A stretch of DNA of 64,000 nt, from positions 62,001 to 126,000 of the forward strand of contig NZ_JAERRG010000015.1 of NCBI RefSeq assembly GCF_016741935.1, in the 5' to 3' direction. The stretch comes from Streptomyces endocoffeicus (GTDB lineage Bacteria > Actinomycetota > Actinomycetes > Streptomycetales > Streptomycetaceae). Numbering within the stretch: the stretch's first letter is position 1; each line of letters begins with the position of its first letter. Below the pieces are notes generated by a model that made no database searches, had not been told where the DNA came from, and saw only the letters and a program-made list of their open reading frames with translations. A program made the translations under genes and the position numbers. Below are positions 55,503 through 63,473 of the stretch, in pieces.

Positions 55503-56405
55503 ATGGACATGGCCGTACATGGGGGACATGGCAAGGGTGTCCGTGCGGCCGGTGCCGTGCTCACCGCCGTGCTGCTGTGCGGCGGCGCGGTCGGCTGCGG
55601 ATCGTCCGGCGCGGACGGGAAGTCCGAGGGCAAGGCGGGGGAGAAGTCCTCGGAGCAGGTTCGGCTCGCCCCGGCGGCGGCCGTGCGCGCGGCTGCCGAG
55701 AAGAGTGAGAAGCTCACCTCGTTCCGCTACCGGATGAGTGGCCGCACCCCCGAGGACGGGCGGATCGAGGGCGAGGCGGCGATGAGCACCGAGCCGCTCG
55801 CCGTCAGCATGAAGATGCGCGCGGTCGGCCAGGGCACGGACGCGGCGGTGGAGATCCGGATGCTGGACGGGGTGATGTACCTCGACGGGGGCAAGGAGGC
55901 CGCCGCCGGGCTGGACGGCAAGAGCTGGCTCAAGCTGGACCTCGGGGCGCTGGGCGAGAAGGCGACCGGCGCGCTGGCCGGCGGTTCGCTCTCCCGCCAG
56001 GCCGACAAGAACCCGGCCGACGAGTCGGCCTTCCTCTCCGGTGCCGACGATGTGCAGCGGCTCGGCGAGGAGACCATCGACGGGGTGCGGACGACGCACT
56101 ACCGGGGCACCATCGGCCTCCGCCAGATGCGCGCGAGCCTGAAGGGCGAGGACGCGGCGACCCGCGAGCGCCGCGAGAAGAACCTCAAGGCGTACGAGGG
56201 AATGGGGGTCGACCGGCTGACCATGGACATGTGGATCGACCCGGACGGCCACACCAAGCGGTTCCGCGTCCGCGGCGAGGGGAAGAAGGGCCCGCTCGAC
56301 ATGACCATCACCTTCTCGGCCCTCAATGAGCCGGTCACCGTGAAGGCGCCGCCGGCGAACCGGACCATGGACCTCTCCGAGCTGGCGCGGGGAGCCGAGG
56401 GCTGA
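55503..56405 (+). CDS. Lipoprotein, LppX/LprAFG-like
   Basis: 300 residues from ATG 55503, with an AGGGG-like site upstream (GTG 55494 also possible). The signal peptide ends in the lipobox GAVGC. The mature protein shows alternating beta segments with FRYRMSGRT, MLDGVMYLDGG and TTHYRGTIGL, as in the mycobacterial LppX/LprG family and many Streptomyces lipoproteins with a hydrophobic cavity. A lipid- or metabolite-carrier role is possible but not shown. It is probably processed by Lgt, Lsp and the Lnt encoded in this window. Confidence 0.85.
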   Translation: MDMAVHGGHGKGVRAAGAVLTAVLLCGGAVGCGSSGADGKSEGKAGEKSSEQVRLAPAAAVRAAAEKSEKLTSFRYRMSGRTPEDGRIEGEAAMSTEPLAVSMKMRAVGQGTDAAVEIRMLDGVMYLDGGKEAAAGLDGKSWLKLDLGALGEKATGALAGGSLSRQADKNPADESAFLSGADDVQRLGEETIDGVRTTHYRGTIGLRQMRASLKGEDAATRERREKNLKAYEGMGVDRLTMDMWIDPDGHTKRFRVRGEGKKGPLDMTITFSALNEPVTVKAPPANRTMDLSELARGAEG

Positions 56406-56487
56406 TCCGGCGGGGGCGCCTTCACCTGTAGTAGGCGGCGCGGCGGGCCCAGACGCCCGGTGTGCCCGCCCCGGCCGTGCGGGCCGA

Positions 56488-56528
56488 GCCGGCCTCGATT
56501 CATCCGCCGGGCCGGCCTCGATTCATCC
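56488..56528. repeat. 18-nt direct repeat after the lipoprotein gene
   Basis: GCCGGCCTCGATTCATCC at 56488-56505 and again at 56511-56528, period 23, in the 270-bp gap between the lipoprotein gene and the convergent ANTAR gene. No coding or terminator function is evident. Confidence 0.55.
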
Positions 56529-56676
56529 CGCGGGTCGGCCCGACCGCTGCCGTGGCGGCCACCAGATGGTCGTTGGGGTAGATCCCGAGCCACGGCGGCG
56601 CGTGGATGCCGCCGGAGCGGGTCGCGGCCGGTACAGCCATGGTCGTCCTCCCCACGCCGGGCCCCGGGCGGCGCTG

Positions 56677-58059
56677 TCAGGACTCCGACGGGTACCCGCC
56701 GGGAGGACTCCCGAGAGACGGCCGCCGCGGAGCCGCTCCGCGGGCCGCGGCCAGGGCGCGCCGGTGCAGGTCTTCGAGCGCGTCCAGCACGACCGTGCGC
56801 TCGTGCCACTCCAGCCACAGCCCCGCCCGGGTGGCCAGGTCGAGCAGGATCGCGGTCTCCGCGTCGGTCAGGCTGTGTCTGACCTTGGGCACATGGACCG
56901 AGAACACCCCGACGACCTCGCGGGAGGCGCCGGTCATGGGGATGCTGTGCGCGGTGCGGGAGCCGGTGGCCAGGATGACCTCGCGGGCGGTGTCGGAGAA
57001 GACGCGGTCGGTGGCGATGTGCGACACCACCGGCCGGGCGCGGGCCGCCGCCAGCGCACACGCCGTCTCGCCCTCGTCGACATGGGAGAAGAAGTCGATG
57101 AACTCCCTGCCGAGGCCGTGGTGCTGCTCCATCCGCAGCCCGGCCGGGTCCGCCAGCTGCAGATCCCCCATGTCGGAGCCCACCACCTCCATGGCCCGGT
57201 TCAGCACCCGCTTCACCACGGTGGAGCGGTGGACCTCACCGGGCCGCACATCCGGCAGGAACGGCAGCGCGGGGGCCTCCCCGCGGGTGCGCTCCGGAAA
57301 CCACAGCGCGCTGCCGGGGGCGGGCCGCTCCGCGCGCAGCAGCGCGGCCGCCAGGGTCCGCAGTTTCACGTTGTGCGTCTGTGAGCCGCGCTTGAGCAGG
57401 GTGAACGCGGTCTGCTCCGTGGGCAGCCGATAGCGCTCCCACAGCACGCCCTGCGCCTGCGCGATCAGCGGGTGCGAGCGCAGTCTGGCGCGCAGATCGA
57501 CGGTCTCCCGGCGCAGCCGTATCACCTCCGGCACCGCCGTCCGGTCGCCGTCGCGCGCGGAGGTGTCCGCCCCCGTCGCCGTTCCGCCGCGGGCGGCGAC
57601 GGCCGACTCCACGGTGGCGTACATCCGGATCGTGCCGTCCACCAGCACCGTCCGCAGCAGCCGCGCCACGTCGTCGGCGGCCCCGGCCAGGAGCAGCGGG
57701 GCACCGGCCTCGGACAGGGAGCGCGCACAGCGCAGCAGACCCCGCACACCCTCCGCCGTGATCTCCCGGACCCGAGAGAGATCCACGATCACGGCGGCGC
57801 CGGGTCTCTCCCGGCCGGCCTGCCGCGCGCCCGTGAACACGGGGTGGTCCGGCCGGTCGAGGCCCCCTTCGGGGCGCAGCAGCCATGCCGCGCCCCCGGA
57901 TGCCGGACCCGGCACCGGGTGCGGTCGCTCGTCCGGCGCGTTCCTCCGCACGCCCCGGTCGTCGTTCCCGCCCGTCGCATCGATCTCGCGCATCTCCGCC
58001 TCGTTCCGCATTCCGTCCGCAGGGGGTTCGGCCCGGGGGAGCACCCCGGACCGAGCCAT
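56677..58059 (-). CDS. STAS-like / ANTAR / GAF regulatory protein
   Basis: 460 residues. An N-terminal STAS-like segment (about 65-155, VIVDLSRVREITAEGVRGLLRCARSL) is followed by an ANTAR RNA-binding domain (about 195-245, RSHPLIAQAQGVLWERYRLP, HNVKLRTLAAALL) and a GAF domain (about 275-430, NRAMEVVGSDMGDLQL, FFSHVDEGETACALA, SIPMTGASREVVGVFSVH). ANTAR proteins act as antiterminators. Combination with STAS and GAF suggests a link between sigma-factor partner switching and RNA-level control. GTG or ATG near 58059; the exact start is uncertain, with ATG options at residues 17 and 23. Confidence 0.82.
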   Translation of the reverse strand: MARSGVLPRAEPPADGMRNEAEMREIDATGGNDDRGVRRNAPDERPHPVPGPASGGAAWLLRPEGGLDRPDHPVFTGARQAGRERPGAAVIVDLSRVREITAEGVRGLLRCARSLSEAGAPLLLAGAADDVARLLRTVLVDGTIRMYATVESAVAARGGTATGADTSARDGDRTAVPEVIRLRRETVDLRARLRSHPLIAQAQGVLWERYRLPTEQTAFTLLKRGSQTHNVKLRTLAAALLRAERPAPGSALWFPERTRGEAPALPFLPDVRPGEVHRSTVVKRVLNRAMEVVGSDMGDLQLADPAGLRMEQHHGLGREFIDFFSHVDEGETACALAAARARPVVSHIATDRVFSDTAREVILATGSRTAHSIPMTGASREVVGVFSVHVPKVRHSLTDAETAILLDLATRAGLWLEWHERTVVLDALEDLHRRALAAARGAAPRRPSLGSPPGGYPSES

Positions 58060-58104
58060 ACCTTGGTCAGACGGGCGGAATGAGTCAACGCGGGCCCGGC
58101 GCGG

Positions 58105-59559
58105 TCAACGCGGCCCCGGCGCGCGCATGGCGTGCAGCGGTCCGCGGTGCAGCGGCGTAGTGCGCCACCGCGCGGTGAAGACGCGGTCCGCGAGGGAGCA
58201 GGCGACCACCAGGTGGTGCGGGGTCTCCAGGAACGCGATGTCCACGGTCAGCGTGTCCGGGTCCGTCCAGCCCCCGCTCACCGCCGTGGGAACGGGCGCC
58301 TCCGGCCCGGTGTGCACCCGCCACCCCGCGCCGTCGAATCCCAGGTCCAGCCGGGACGCCCGCTCGGCCAGCGAGACGGCCCAGCCGCCGGAGCCGTCCT
58401 CGGCCACGGTGACCCCCGTCAGGGTCGGCTGGTCCGCGCAGACGCCGCCTTCGGGGGTGAATTCCGTGCCGGACCAGGCGCCGGGGTCCGAGAGCGGCGC
58501 GGGCTTCGCCGCCAGCGGCGGCAGGGCGAGCCGGGACAGCCGCCGCTCCAGCGCGGCGTCGTCGTCCTCGCGGCCGGTGAGCGGCGCGTCGCCGAACGCG
58601 GGCAGCAGATGCTCCCAGACCGCGTCCAGGACGGCCTGCATCCGCTCGGTGTCCGCCGTTGTGGCGATCACCACATCGTGCTCGGGCAGCACCAGGCAGA
58701 ACTGCCCGAACGCCCCGTCGCCCCGGTACCCGTGCCGGGACATCCAGAACTGGAGCCCGTACCCCCGCCGCCAGTCCGGCCCCGAGCCGCCCGCCATGGG
58801 CTCCTCGGTCGGGATCCACAGCCGGGTCGCGTTCTCGACCCAGGAGGCCGGAAGCAGCCGCTCGCCCTCCCACTCACCGCCCCGCAGATACAGCAGCCCC
58901 AGTCGGGCGATCGCGTCGGTGGCCGCGAACAGCCCGCTGAAGCCGAGGTCGCGCCCGGCCGGCACCTGCAGCCAGGCCGCCTCGCCGATACCCAGCGGAT
59001 CGAACAGGCGCGGCCGCAGATACTCCGTCAGCGACTGTCCGGTCACCCGCTGGACGATCGCGGCGAGCGTGTACGTGGCGGGCTGGTTGTACGCGAAGAC
59101 GGTGCCCGGGGCGCGATCCGGCGGCAGCCGCAGGAAGCCGCGCACGGGCTCCTCCGGGTCCAGCCCGAACGCCCGCTCCAGCGTCTCCTCGAGGTGCCCG
59201 CTGGCCATGGACGCGACATGGCGTACGAGCATGGCGCGGCTGCCCGGGTCGGTGATCTCCGCCTCGAACTCGGGGAAGTACGAGATCACGGGAGCGTCGA
59301 GGTCCAGCAGCCCCTCGGCGGCGGCCAGCCCCGCCGCCGTGGAGGTGAAGCTCTTGCTGAGGGAGTAGAGCAGATGCGGCCGCTCGGCCGTGTACGGCGC
59401 CCACCAGCCGGAGGCGATCAGCCGGCCGTGGCGCAGGATCATCAGACTGTGCGGCTCGATCTCCGGCGCGCCCTCGACGGCGTCGAGGAAGGCGTGGACG
59501 CCCCGCGCGTCCACGCCCTCGGCGGCGGGGGTGCTGGTGGGCAGCGGATGAGCACTCAT
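58105..59559 (-). CDS. Serine hydrolase, beta-lactamase/class C-like
   Basis: 484 residues from ATG 59559 (MSAHPLPTSTPAAEG); a longer in-frame extension upstream has no family similarity. The active-site serine is in SLSKSFTS (SxxK), the tyrosine motif is YNQPATYT and the third motif lies later near GDGAFGQF. A beta-sandwich-like C-terminal domain follows from about residue 370. There is no signal peptide, so it is likely a cytoplasmic esterase or peptidase rather than a resistance enzyme. Confidence 0.87.
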   Translation of the reverse strand: MSAHPLPTSTPAAEGVDARGVHAFLDAVEGAPEIEPHSLMILRHGRLIASGWWAPYTAERPHLLYSLSKSFTSTAAGLAAAEGLLDLDAPVISYFPEFEAEITDPGSRAMLVRHVASMASGHLEETLERAFGLDPEEPVRGFLRLPPDRAPGTVFAYNQPATYTLAAIVQRVTGQSLTEYLRPRLFDPLGIGEAAWLQVPAGRDLGFSGLFAATDAIARLGLLYLRGGEWEGERLLPASWVENATRLWIPTEEPMAGGSGPDWRRGYGLQFWMSRHGYRGDGAFGQFCLVLPEHDVVIATTADTERMQAVLDAVWEHLLPAFGDAPLTGREDDDAALERRLSRLALPPLAAKPAPLSDPGAWSGTEFTPEGGVCADQPTLTGVTVAEDGSGGWAVSLAERASRLDLGFDGAGWRVHTGPEAPVPTAVSGGWTDPDTLTVDIAFLETPHHLVVACSLADRVFTARWRTTPLHRGPLHAMRAPGPR

Positions 59560-59779
59560 CAGACGGGTCCTCGTGGGGTCAGGGGTGGGCTGCGCCAACC
59601 CTCCCCGGCGGGGCGGCGGGTGTCCAGAGGGTTTTGTGCCGCCCGGCCGGGCGGATTTTGTGCCGCCGGCCGGGCGGAGGGCGCGGCTGTGGCGGGCCGC
59701 GGGCTCGTTGAGAGGATCGGCGGTGACGGATCGCCGGTGATCCGCGAACGCACCAGACACCGGAAGGAACGAACACCTC

Positions 59780-60856
59780 GTGACCGACTCCGTGACCGAT
59801 CGCGTGACCGACGACGACGCCGTGCTGACGCGCGTCGAGGGCCGCGCCGGACATCTCACCCTCAATCGGCCCCGCGCCCTCAACGCCCTCACCCATCCGA
59901 TGGTGACCCGGATCGCCGAGGCCCTCACCGCCTGGGAGCGGGACCCGGCCGTATCGGCGGTGGTGATCGACGGGGCGGGGGAGCGCGGGCTGTGCGCGGG
60001 CGGCGACATCCGCCTGATCCACCAGGACGTGACCTCGGGCGGCGGCGCGGCCTCGCGGGCGTTCTGGCGCGACGAGTACACGCTCAACGTCCGGATCGCC
60101 CGCTACCCCAAGCCGTATGTGGCCCTGATGGACGGCATCGTGATGGGCGGCGGCGTCGGGATCTCGGCGCACGGCGGCATACGCGTCGTGACCGAGCGCT
60201 CCCGGGTGGCCATGCCCGAGACCACGATCGGCTTCGTACCGGACGTCGGCGGCACCCATCTGCTGGCCCGCGCACCGGGCGAACTCGGGACGCACCTGGC
60301 CCTCACGGGAGCTTCGGTGGGCGCCGCCGACGCCCTGCGCTGCGGCTTGGCCGACCATGTCGTCCCCTCCGGGCAACTGCCCGCGCTGACCCGGGACCTG
60401 GCCGCGGAGCCGGTGGCGGACGTCCTGCCCCGGTACGCCGTCGAGGCCCCGGCCGGGACCCTGGACGGCCGGCGGGAGTGGATCGACCAGTGTTATGCGG
60501 CGGACACCGTCGAGGAGATCGTGGACCGGCTGATGGCCGTCGGGGAACCGGCCGCCAAGGAGACCGCCGAGACCCTCCTCGCCAAGTCCCCCACGGCATT
60601 GAAGGTGACGCTGGCCGCCGTCCGCGGGGCGCGGGCGCTCGGCTCGCTGGAGCGCGTCATGGAGCAGGAGTACCGCGTCTCCTGCGCGGCCCTCTCGCGC
60701 CCTGACCTCATCGAGGGCATCCGCGCCCAGGTGATCGACAAGGACCGCCGCCCCCGCTGGACCCCGGCGGCTCTCGCCGAGGTCACGGACGCGGAGGTGG
60801 CCGGTTTCTTCGTGCCGCCCATCGACGGTGATCTTCGCCTCGGCGACGCTCCGTAG
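59780..60856 (+). CDS. 3-hydroxyisobutyryl-CoA hydrolase-like crotonase
   Basis: 358 residues from GTG 59780 after GGAAGGAA. A crotonase fold with LNRPRALNALTHPMV, the oxyanion loop GAGERGLCAGGD and GIVMGGGVGIS, and the MPETTIGFVPDVGGTH segment whose Glu and Asp are diagnostic of HIBCH. The C-terminal extension fits HIBCH (about 350) rather than simple enoyl-CoA hydratases (about 260). The expected role is valine degradation, releasing 3-hydroxyisobutyrate from its CoA ester. Confidence 0.88.
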   Translation: MTDSVTDRVTDDDAVLTRVEGRAGHLTLNRPRALNALTHPMVTRIAEALTAWERDPAVSAVVIDGAGERGLCAGGDIRLIHQDVTSGGGAASRAFWRDEYTLNVRIARYPKPYVALMDGIVMGGGVGISAHGGIRVVTERSRVAMPETTIGFVPDVGGTHLLARAPGELGTHLALTGASVGAADALRCGLADHVVPSGQLPALTRDLAAEPVADVLPRYAVEAPAGTLDGRREWIDQCYAADTVEEIVDRLMAVGEPAAKETAETLLAKSPTALKVTLAAVRGARALGSLERVMEQEYRVSCAALSRPDLIEGIRAQVIDKDRRPRWTPAALAEVTDAEVAGFFVPPIDGDLRLGDAP

Positions 60857-60865
60857 CCGGACGCT

Positions 60866-60902
60866 CCGTCGGCGCCGATGGGCGGACCATCGGCGCCGAC
60901 GG
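60866..60902. terminator. Bidirectional terminator hairpin between convergent genes
   Basis: A 15-bp perfect stem (60866-60880 with 60888-60902) and a 7-nt loop, ten bases after the crotonase stop and 57 bases after the convergent rpsN stop. Strong GC stem without a U-tract. Confidence 0.78.
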
Positions 60903-60958
60903 CTGAAATAGTGTGCCAAGCGGCACGCTTCAACGGGGTGGCCCGACCCGGCGGCCGG

Positions 60959-61264
60959 TCACCAACTGCTCTTGGTCACCCCGGGGAGTTCACCGGCGTG
61001 TGCCATCTCGCGCAGCCGGATGCGGGACAGTCCGAAGGCGCGCAGATGGCCGCGGGGGCGGCCGTCGATGGAGTCGCGGTTGCGTACCCGGGTGGCGCTG
61101 GCGTCGCGGGGCTGGCGGCGCAGCTCCCGCTGGGCGTCGAGCCGGTCCTCCGCCGAGGTCCGGGGGTCGGCGATGACCGCCTTCAGTTCGGCGCGGCGCT
61201 TGGCGTGGCGGGCCACGACCACCCGGCGCTTCTCGTTCTTGGCGATCTTGCTCTTCTTGGCCAT
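60959..61264 (-). CDS. rpsN: Ribosomal protein S14, zinc-independent paralogue
   Basis: 101 residues of the long S14 form (MAKKSKIAKNEKRRVVVARH ... RPRGHLRAFGLSRIRLREMAHAGELPGVTKSSW). The CxxC pairs of the zinc-binding 61-residue S14 are absent. ATG 61264 shares a base with the rpmB stop (TGATG), so the two genes are coupled. Such copies replace zinc-containing S14 when zinc is scarce. Confidence 0.95.
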   Translation of the reverse strand: MAKKSKIAKNEKRRVVVARHAKRRAELKAVIADPRTSAEDRLDAQRELRRQPRDASATRVRNRDSIDGRPRGHLRAFGLSRIRLREMAHAGELPGVTKSSW

Positions 61265-61500
61265 CAGACCTTCCCTCCCCGGGCGCGGATACGGGCCACG
61301 GCGGCCTCGATGCCGATCGCGTCGACGGTCTTGATGGCCTTGGCGCTCAGGGCGAGCCGGATATGGCGGCCCTCGCTCGGCAGCCAGTAGCGCTTGCGCT
61401 GGACGTTGGGGTCGAACCGGCGCTTGGTGCGGCGGTGGGAGTGGGAGATGTGGTGCCCGAAGCCGGGCTGCCGGCCGGTGAGTTGGCAGTGGGCGGACAT
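61264..61500 (-). CDS. rpmB: Ribosomal protein L28, zinc-independent paralogue
   Basis: 78 residues from ATG 61500 (MSAHCQLTGRQPGFGHHISH); an upstream in-frame extension crosses the promoter region and is not used. The CxxC pairs of the zinc-type L28 (usually a CDICGK-like start) are reduced to a single cysteine. First gene of the rpmB-rpsN pair, divergent from rpmG. Confidence 0.94.
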   Translation of the reverse strand: MSAHCQLTGRQPGFGHHISHSHRRTKRRFDPNVQRKRYWLPSEGRHIRLALSAKAIKTVDAIGIEAAVARIRARGGKV

Positions 61501-61552
61501 GGTTCTCCGTTCGGTCGTGTGGTGTGGATGTCGCGGCAGCGTAGCAGCTAGA

Positions 61553-61567
61553 TGAAAATGAAAACCA
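61553..61567. promoter_or_regulatory. Zur-box-like site in the divergent ribosomal-protein promoter
   Basis: TGAAAATGAAAACCA resembles the actinobacterial Zur operator TGAAAATGATTTTCA: the left half and centre are exact, the right half matches partly. Its place between two zinc-independent ribosomal operons makes Zur control very likely. Confidence 0.65.
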
Positions 61568-61575
61568 CTTCCGTG

Positions 61576-61581
61576 TATGCT
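61576..61581 (+). promoter_or_regulatory. -10 element of the rpmG transcript
   Basis: TATGCT, seven bases before the rpmG ATG (61589), with the Zur-like site 9 bases upstream, over the -35 position. The mRNA would be leaderless or nearly so. Confidence 0.5.
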
Positions 61582-61588
61582 GGGGCTC

Positions 61589-61753
61589 ATGGCACGCAAT
61601 GAACTACGCCCGATCATCAAGCTGAGGTCCACCGCGGGCACCGGCTACACGTATGTGACCCGCAAGAGCCGGCGGAACGACCCCGACCGGCTGACCCTGC
61701 GCAAGTACGACCCGGTCGCCGGCCGCCACGTCGACTTCCGTGAGGAGCGCTGA
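61589..61753 (+). CDS. rpmG: Ribosomal protein L33, zinc-independent paralogue
   Basis: A 54-residue gene: MARNELRPIIKLRSTAGTGY, then YVTRKSRRNDPDRLTLRKYD and a basic end. The two CxxC zinc pairs of the other L33 form are absent. First gene of the + strand zinc-starvation operon, five bases before rpmE. Confidence 0.95.
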   Translation: MARNELRPIIKLRSTAGTGYTYVTRKSRRNDPDRLTLRKYDPVAGRHVDFREER

Positions 61754-61758
61754 CCGCC

Positions 61759-62016
61759 ATGAAGCCCGGTATCCACCCCGCCTACCGGCCCGTCGTCTTC
61801 CGCGACCGGGCCGCCGACTTCGCCTTCCTCACCCGCTCCACCGCCACCAGTGACAAGACGGTCGAGTGGCAGGACGGCAACACCTACCCGGTCATCGACG
61901 TCGAGATCTCCTCGGCGAGCCACCCCTTCTACACCGGCAACCAGCGCGTCGTGGACACCGCGGGCCGCGTCGAGCGGTTCCAGCGGCGCTACGGACGCGA
62001 ACGGAGGGGCCGGTGA
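61759..62016 (+). CDS. rpmE2: Ribosomal protein L31 type B (zinc-independent)
   Basis: 85 residues. MKPGIHPAYRPVVFRDRAAD and SASHPFYTGNQRVVDTAGRV are the L31B signatures; the CxxC of type A L31 is missing. L31B displaces L31A on zinc-starved ribosomes, freeing zinc. The stop overlaps the next gene start (GTGA). Confidence 0.96.
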   Translation: MKPGIHPAYRPVVFRDRAADFAFLTRSTATSDKTVEWQDGNTYPVIDVEISSASHPFYTGNQRVVDTAGRVERFQRRYGRERRGR

Positions 62017-63185
62017 ACGCGGACGAGAACCGGCTGGCCGTGGCGGTCGTGGGCGGACTGCACGCCGACGCCCGCCGCGCCGCCGTCGAGGAGATCCTGC
62101 GCACGGTGCCCGGCTCCGTGGCGCTGCACCACGATCTGTCCGCCGCCACCACCATCGACCGCGCCGTGCGCCGTACCGTGCGCGACGCCTCCGGGCCGCT
62201 CGGCGAGGGCGAGGCGCCGCTGGTGAACGACTGCGCGTGCTGTGCGCTGCGCGAGGACATGGTCCCCGAGCTGCTGCGCCTGGCCACGGGCGGCGGGCAC
62301 CGGCTCGCCGTGGTCGAGCTGTGGGACTCGGTCGAGCCCCAGGCCATGGCCGCCGTCATCGCGGCCGAGGGCGCGCCGCTGGAGCTGACCGGGGTGGCCA
62401 CCGCGGTCGACCCGGCGCTGATGGTGCCGTATCTCGCCAATGGCGACGACCTCGCCGAGGCCGGTCTCGCCGCCGCGCCGACCGACCAGCGCACCATCGC
62501 GGACACCTTCGCCCGGCAGCTGGAGTACCCCACGGTGATCGCCGTCGCCGGGGACGCGACGTCCGGGGAGCCCGTGGACGACGGCGATCTGGCCCTGCTG
62601 ACCCAACTCACCCCGGGCGCACGGCGGATGCGGCTCGGCGAGGGGGCCCTGGGCCCCGTCGTGCTGCGGGGCTTCGACATCGCGGCGGCGGCCGCCCGTC
62701 TCCATCCGGCGTGCGCACTGCTGCCCCAGGAGGGCGATGAGCACGGCGTGGCCACGCTCGTCTGGCGGCGTGAGCGACCCTTCCACCCGGGGCGGCTGTA
62801 TGCCGCGCTGGAGGATCTGACCTGTGCCGCGGCCCGCAGCCGGGGCCGCTTCTGGCTGGCGGACCGGGGCGACACCCTGCTGTCGTGGGACGCGGCGGGC
62901 GGGGCGCTGTGTGTGGAGTCGGCCGGGCCGTGGCTGGCCGCGCTGCCGGACGCGGCCTGGGAGATGGTGCCGGCCGAGCGGCGGGTGGCCGCCGCGCTGG
63001 ACTGGCACCCCGACCACGGCGACCGCTGTCAGCACCTGACCTTCACCTCGCCCGGTCTCGACCGCGATGGGCTGCTGGCCCTGCTCGACTCGTGTCTGCT
63101 GACCGACGCCGAGTACGCGGCCGGGCCGGACGCCTGGAGCCGGCTGCCGCACGCCTTTGACGAACTGCTCGACCCGGTGTCCTGA
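62013..63185 (+). CDS. CobW/COG0523-like protein lacking a P-loop
   Basis: 390 residues. COG0523 GTPases are zinc metallochaperones. This protein has the family metal motif as NDCACCALRED (CxCC) and the C-terminal CobW domain (VWRRERPFHPGRLYAALE, RFWLADRGDTLLSWDAAG, CQHLTFTSPGLDRDGL), but where a GxxGxGKT Walker A should follow the first strand it reads VVGGLHADARRAAVEE. So GTP binding is probably lost or altered. It is embedded in the zinc-free ribosomal operon, supporting a zinc-handling role. GTG 62013 follows GGAGG and overlaps the rpmE2 stop. Confidence 0.87.
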   Translation: MNADENRLAVAVVGGLHADARRAAVEEILRTVPGSVALHHDLSAATTIDRAVRRTVRDASGPLGEGEAPLVNDCACCALREDMVPELLRLATGGGHRLAVVELWDSVEPQAMAAVIAAEGAPLELTGVATAVDPALMVPYLANGDDLAEAGLAAAPTDQRTIADTFARQLEYPTVIAVAGDATSGEPVDDGDLALLTQLTPGARRMRLGEGALGPVVLRGFDIAAAAARLHPACALLPQEGDEHGVATLVWRRERPFHPGRLYAALEDLTCAAARSRGRFWLADRGDTLLSWDAAGGALCVESAGPWLAALPDAAWEMVPAERRVAAALDWHPDHGDRCQHLTFTSPGLDRDGLLALLDSCLLTDAEYAAGPDAWSRLPHAFDELLDPVS

Positions 63186-63227
63186 CCGGAGCACGGACAC
63201 CGCACGCACCCCACAGACAAGGACGAG

Positions 63228-63473
63228 ATGGTGCCCCGACGCATCGACCCCACCCGCCGGGACGCCCGGCGCGACCGCGTGAACCCGCTGGACAAGGCCG
63301 GTATCACCTACATCGACTACAAGGACACCGAGCTGCTGCGGAAGTTCGTCTCCGACCGCGGCAAGATACGCAGCCGCCGGGTGACCCGGGTGACCGCGCG
63401 GCAGCAGCGCCAACTGGCCCGTGCCATCAAGAACGCGCGGGAGATGGCGCTGCTGCCCTACGGATCGCGCTAG
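63228..63473 (+). CDS. rpsR: Ribosomal protein S18, paralogue of the zinc-starvation operon
   Basis: 81 residues (DRVNPLDKAGITYIDYKDTE, RKFVSDRGKIRSRRVTRVTA); cysteines of zinc-type S18 are absent. Last gene of the rpmG-rpmE2-cobW-like-rpsR operon. Its TAG stop lies in the palindrome CTAG that also forms the stop of the convergent MFS gene. Confidence 0.95.
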   Translation: MVPRRIDPTRRDARRDRVNPLDKAGITYIDYKDTELLRKFVSDRGKIRSRRVTRVTARQQRQLARAIKNAREMALLPYGSR

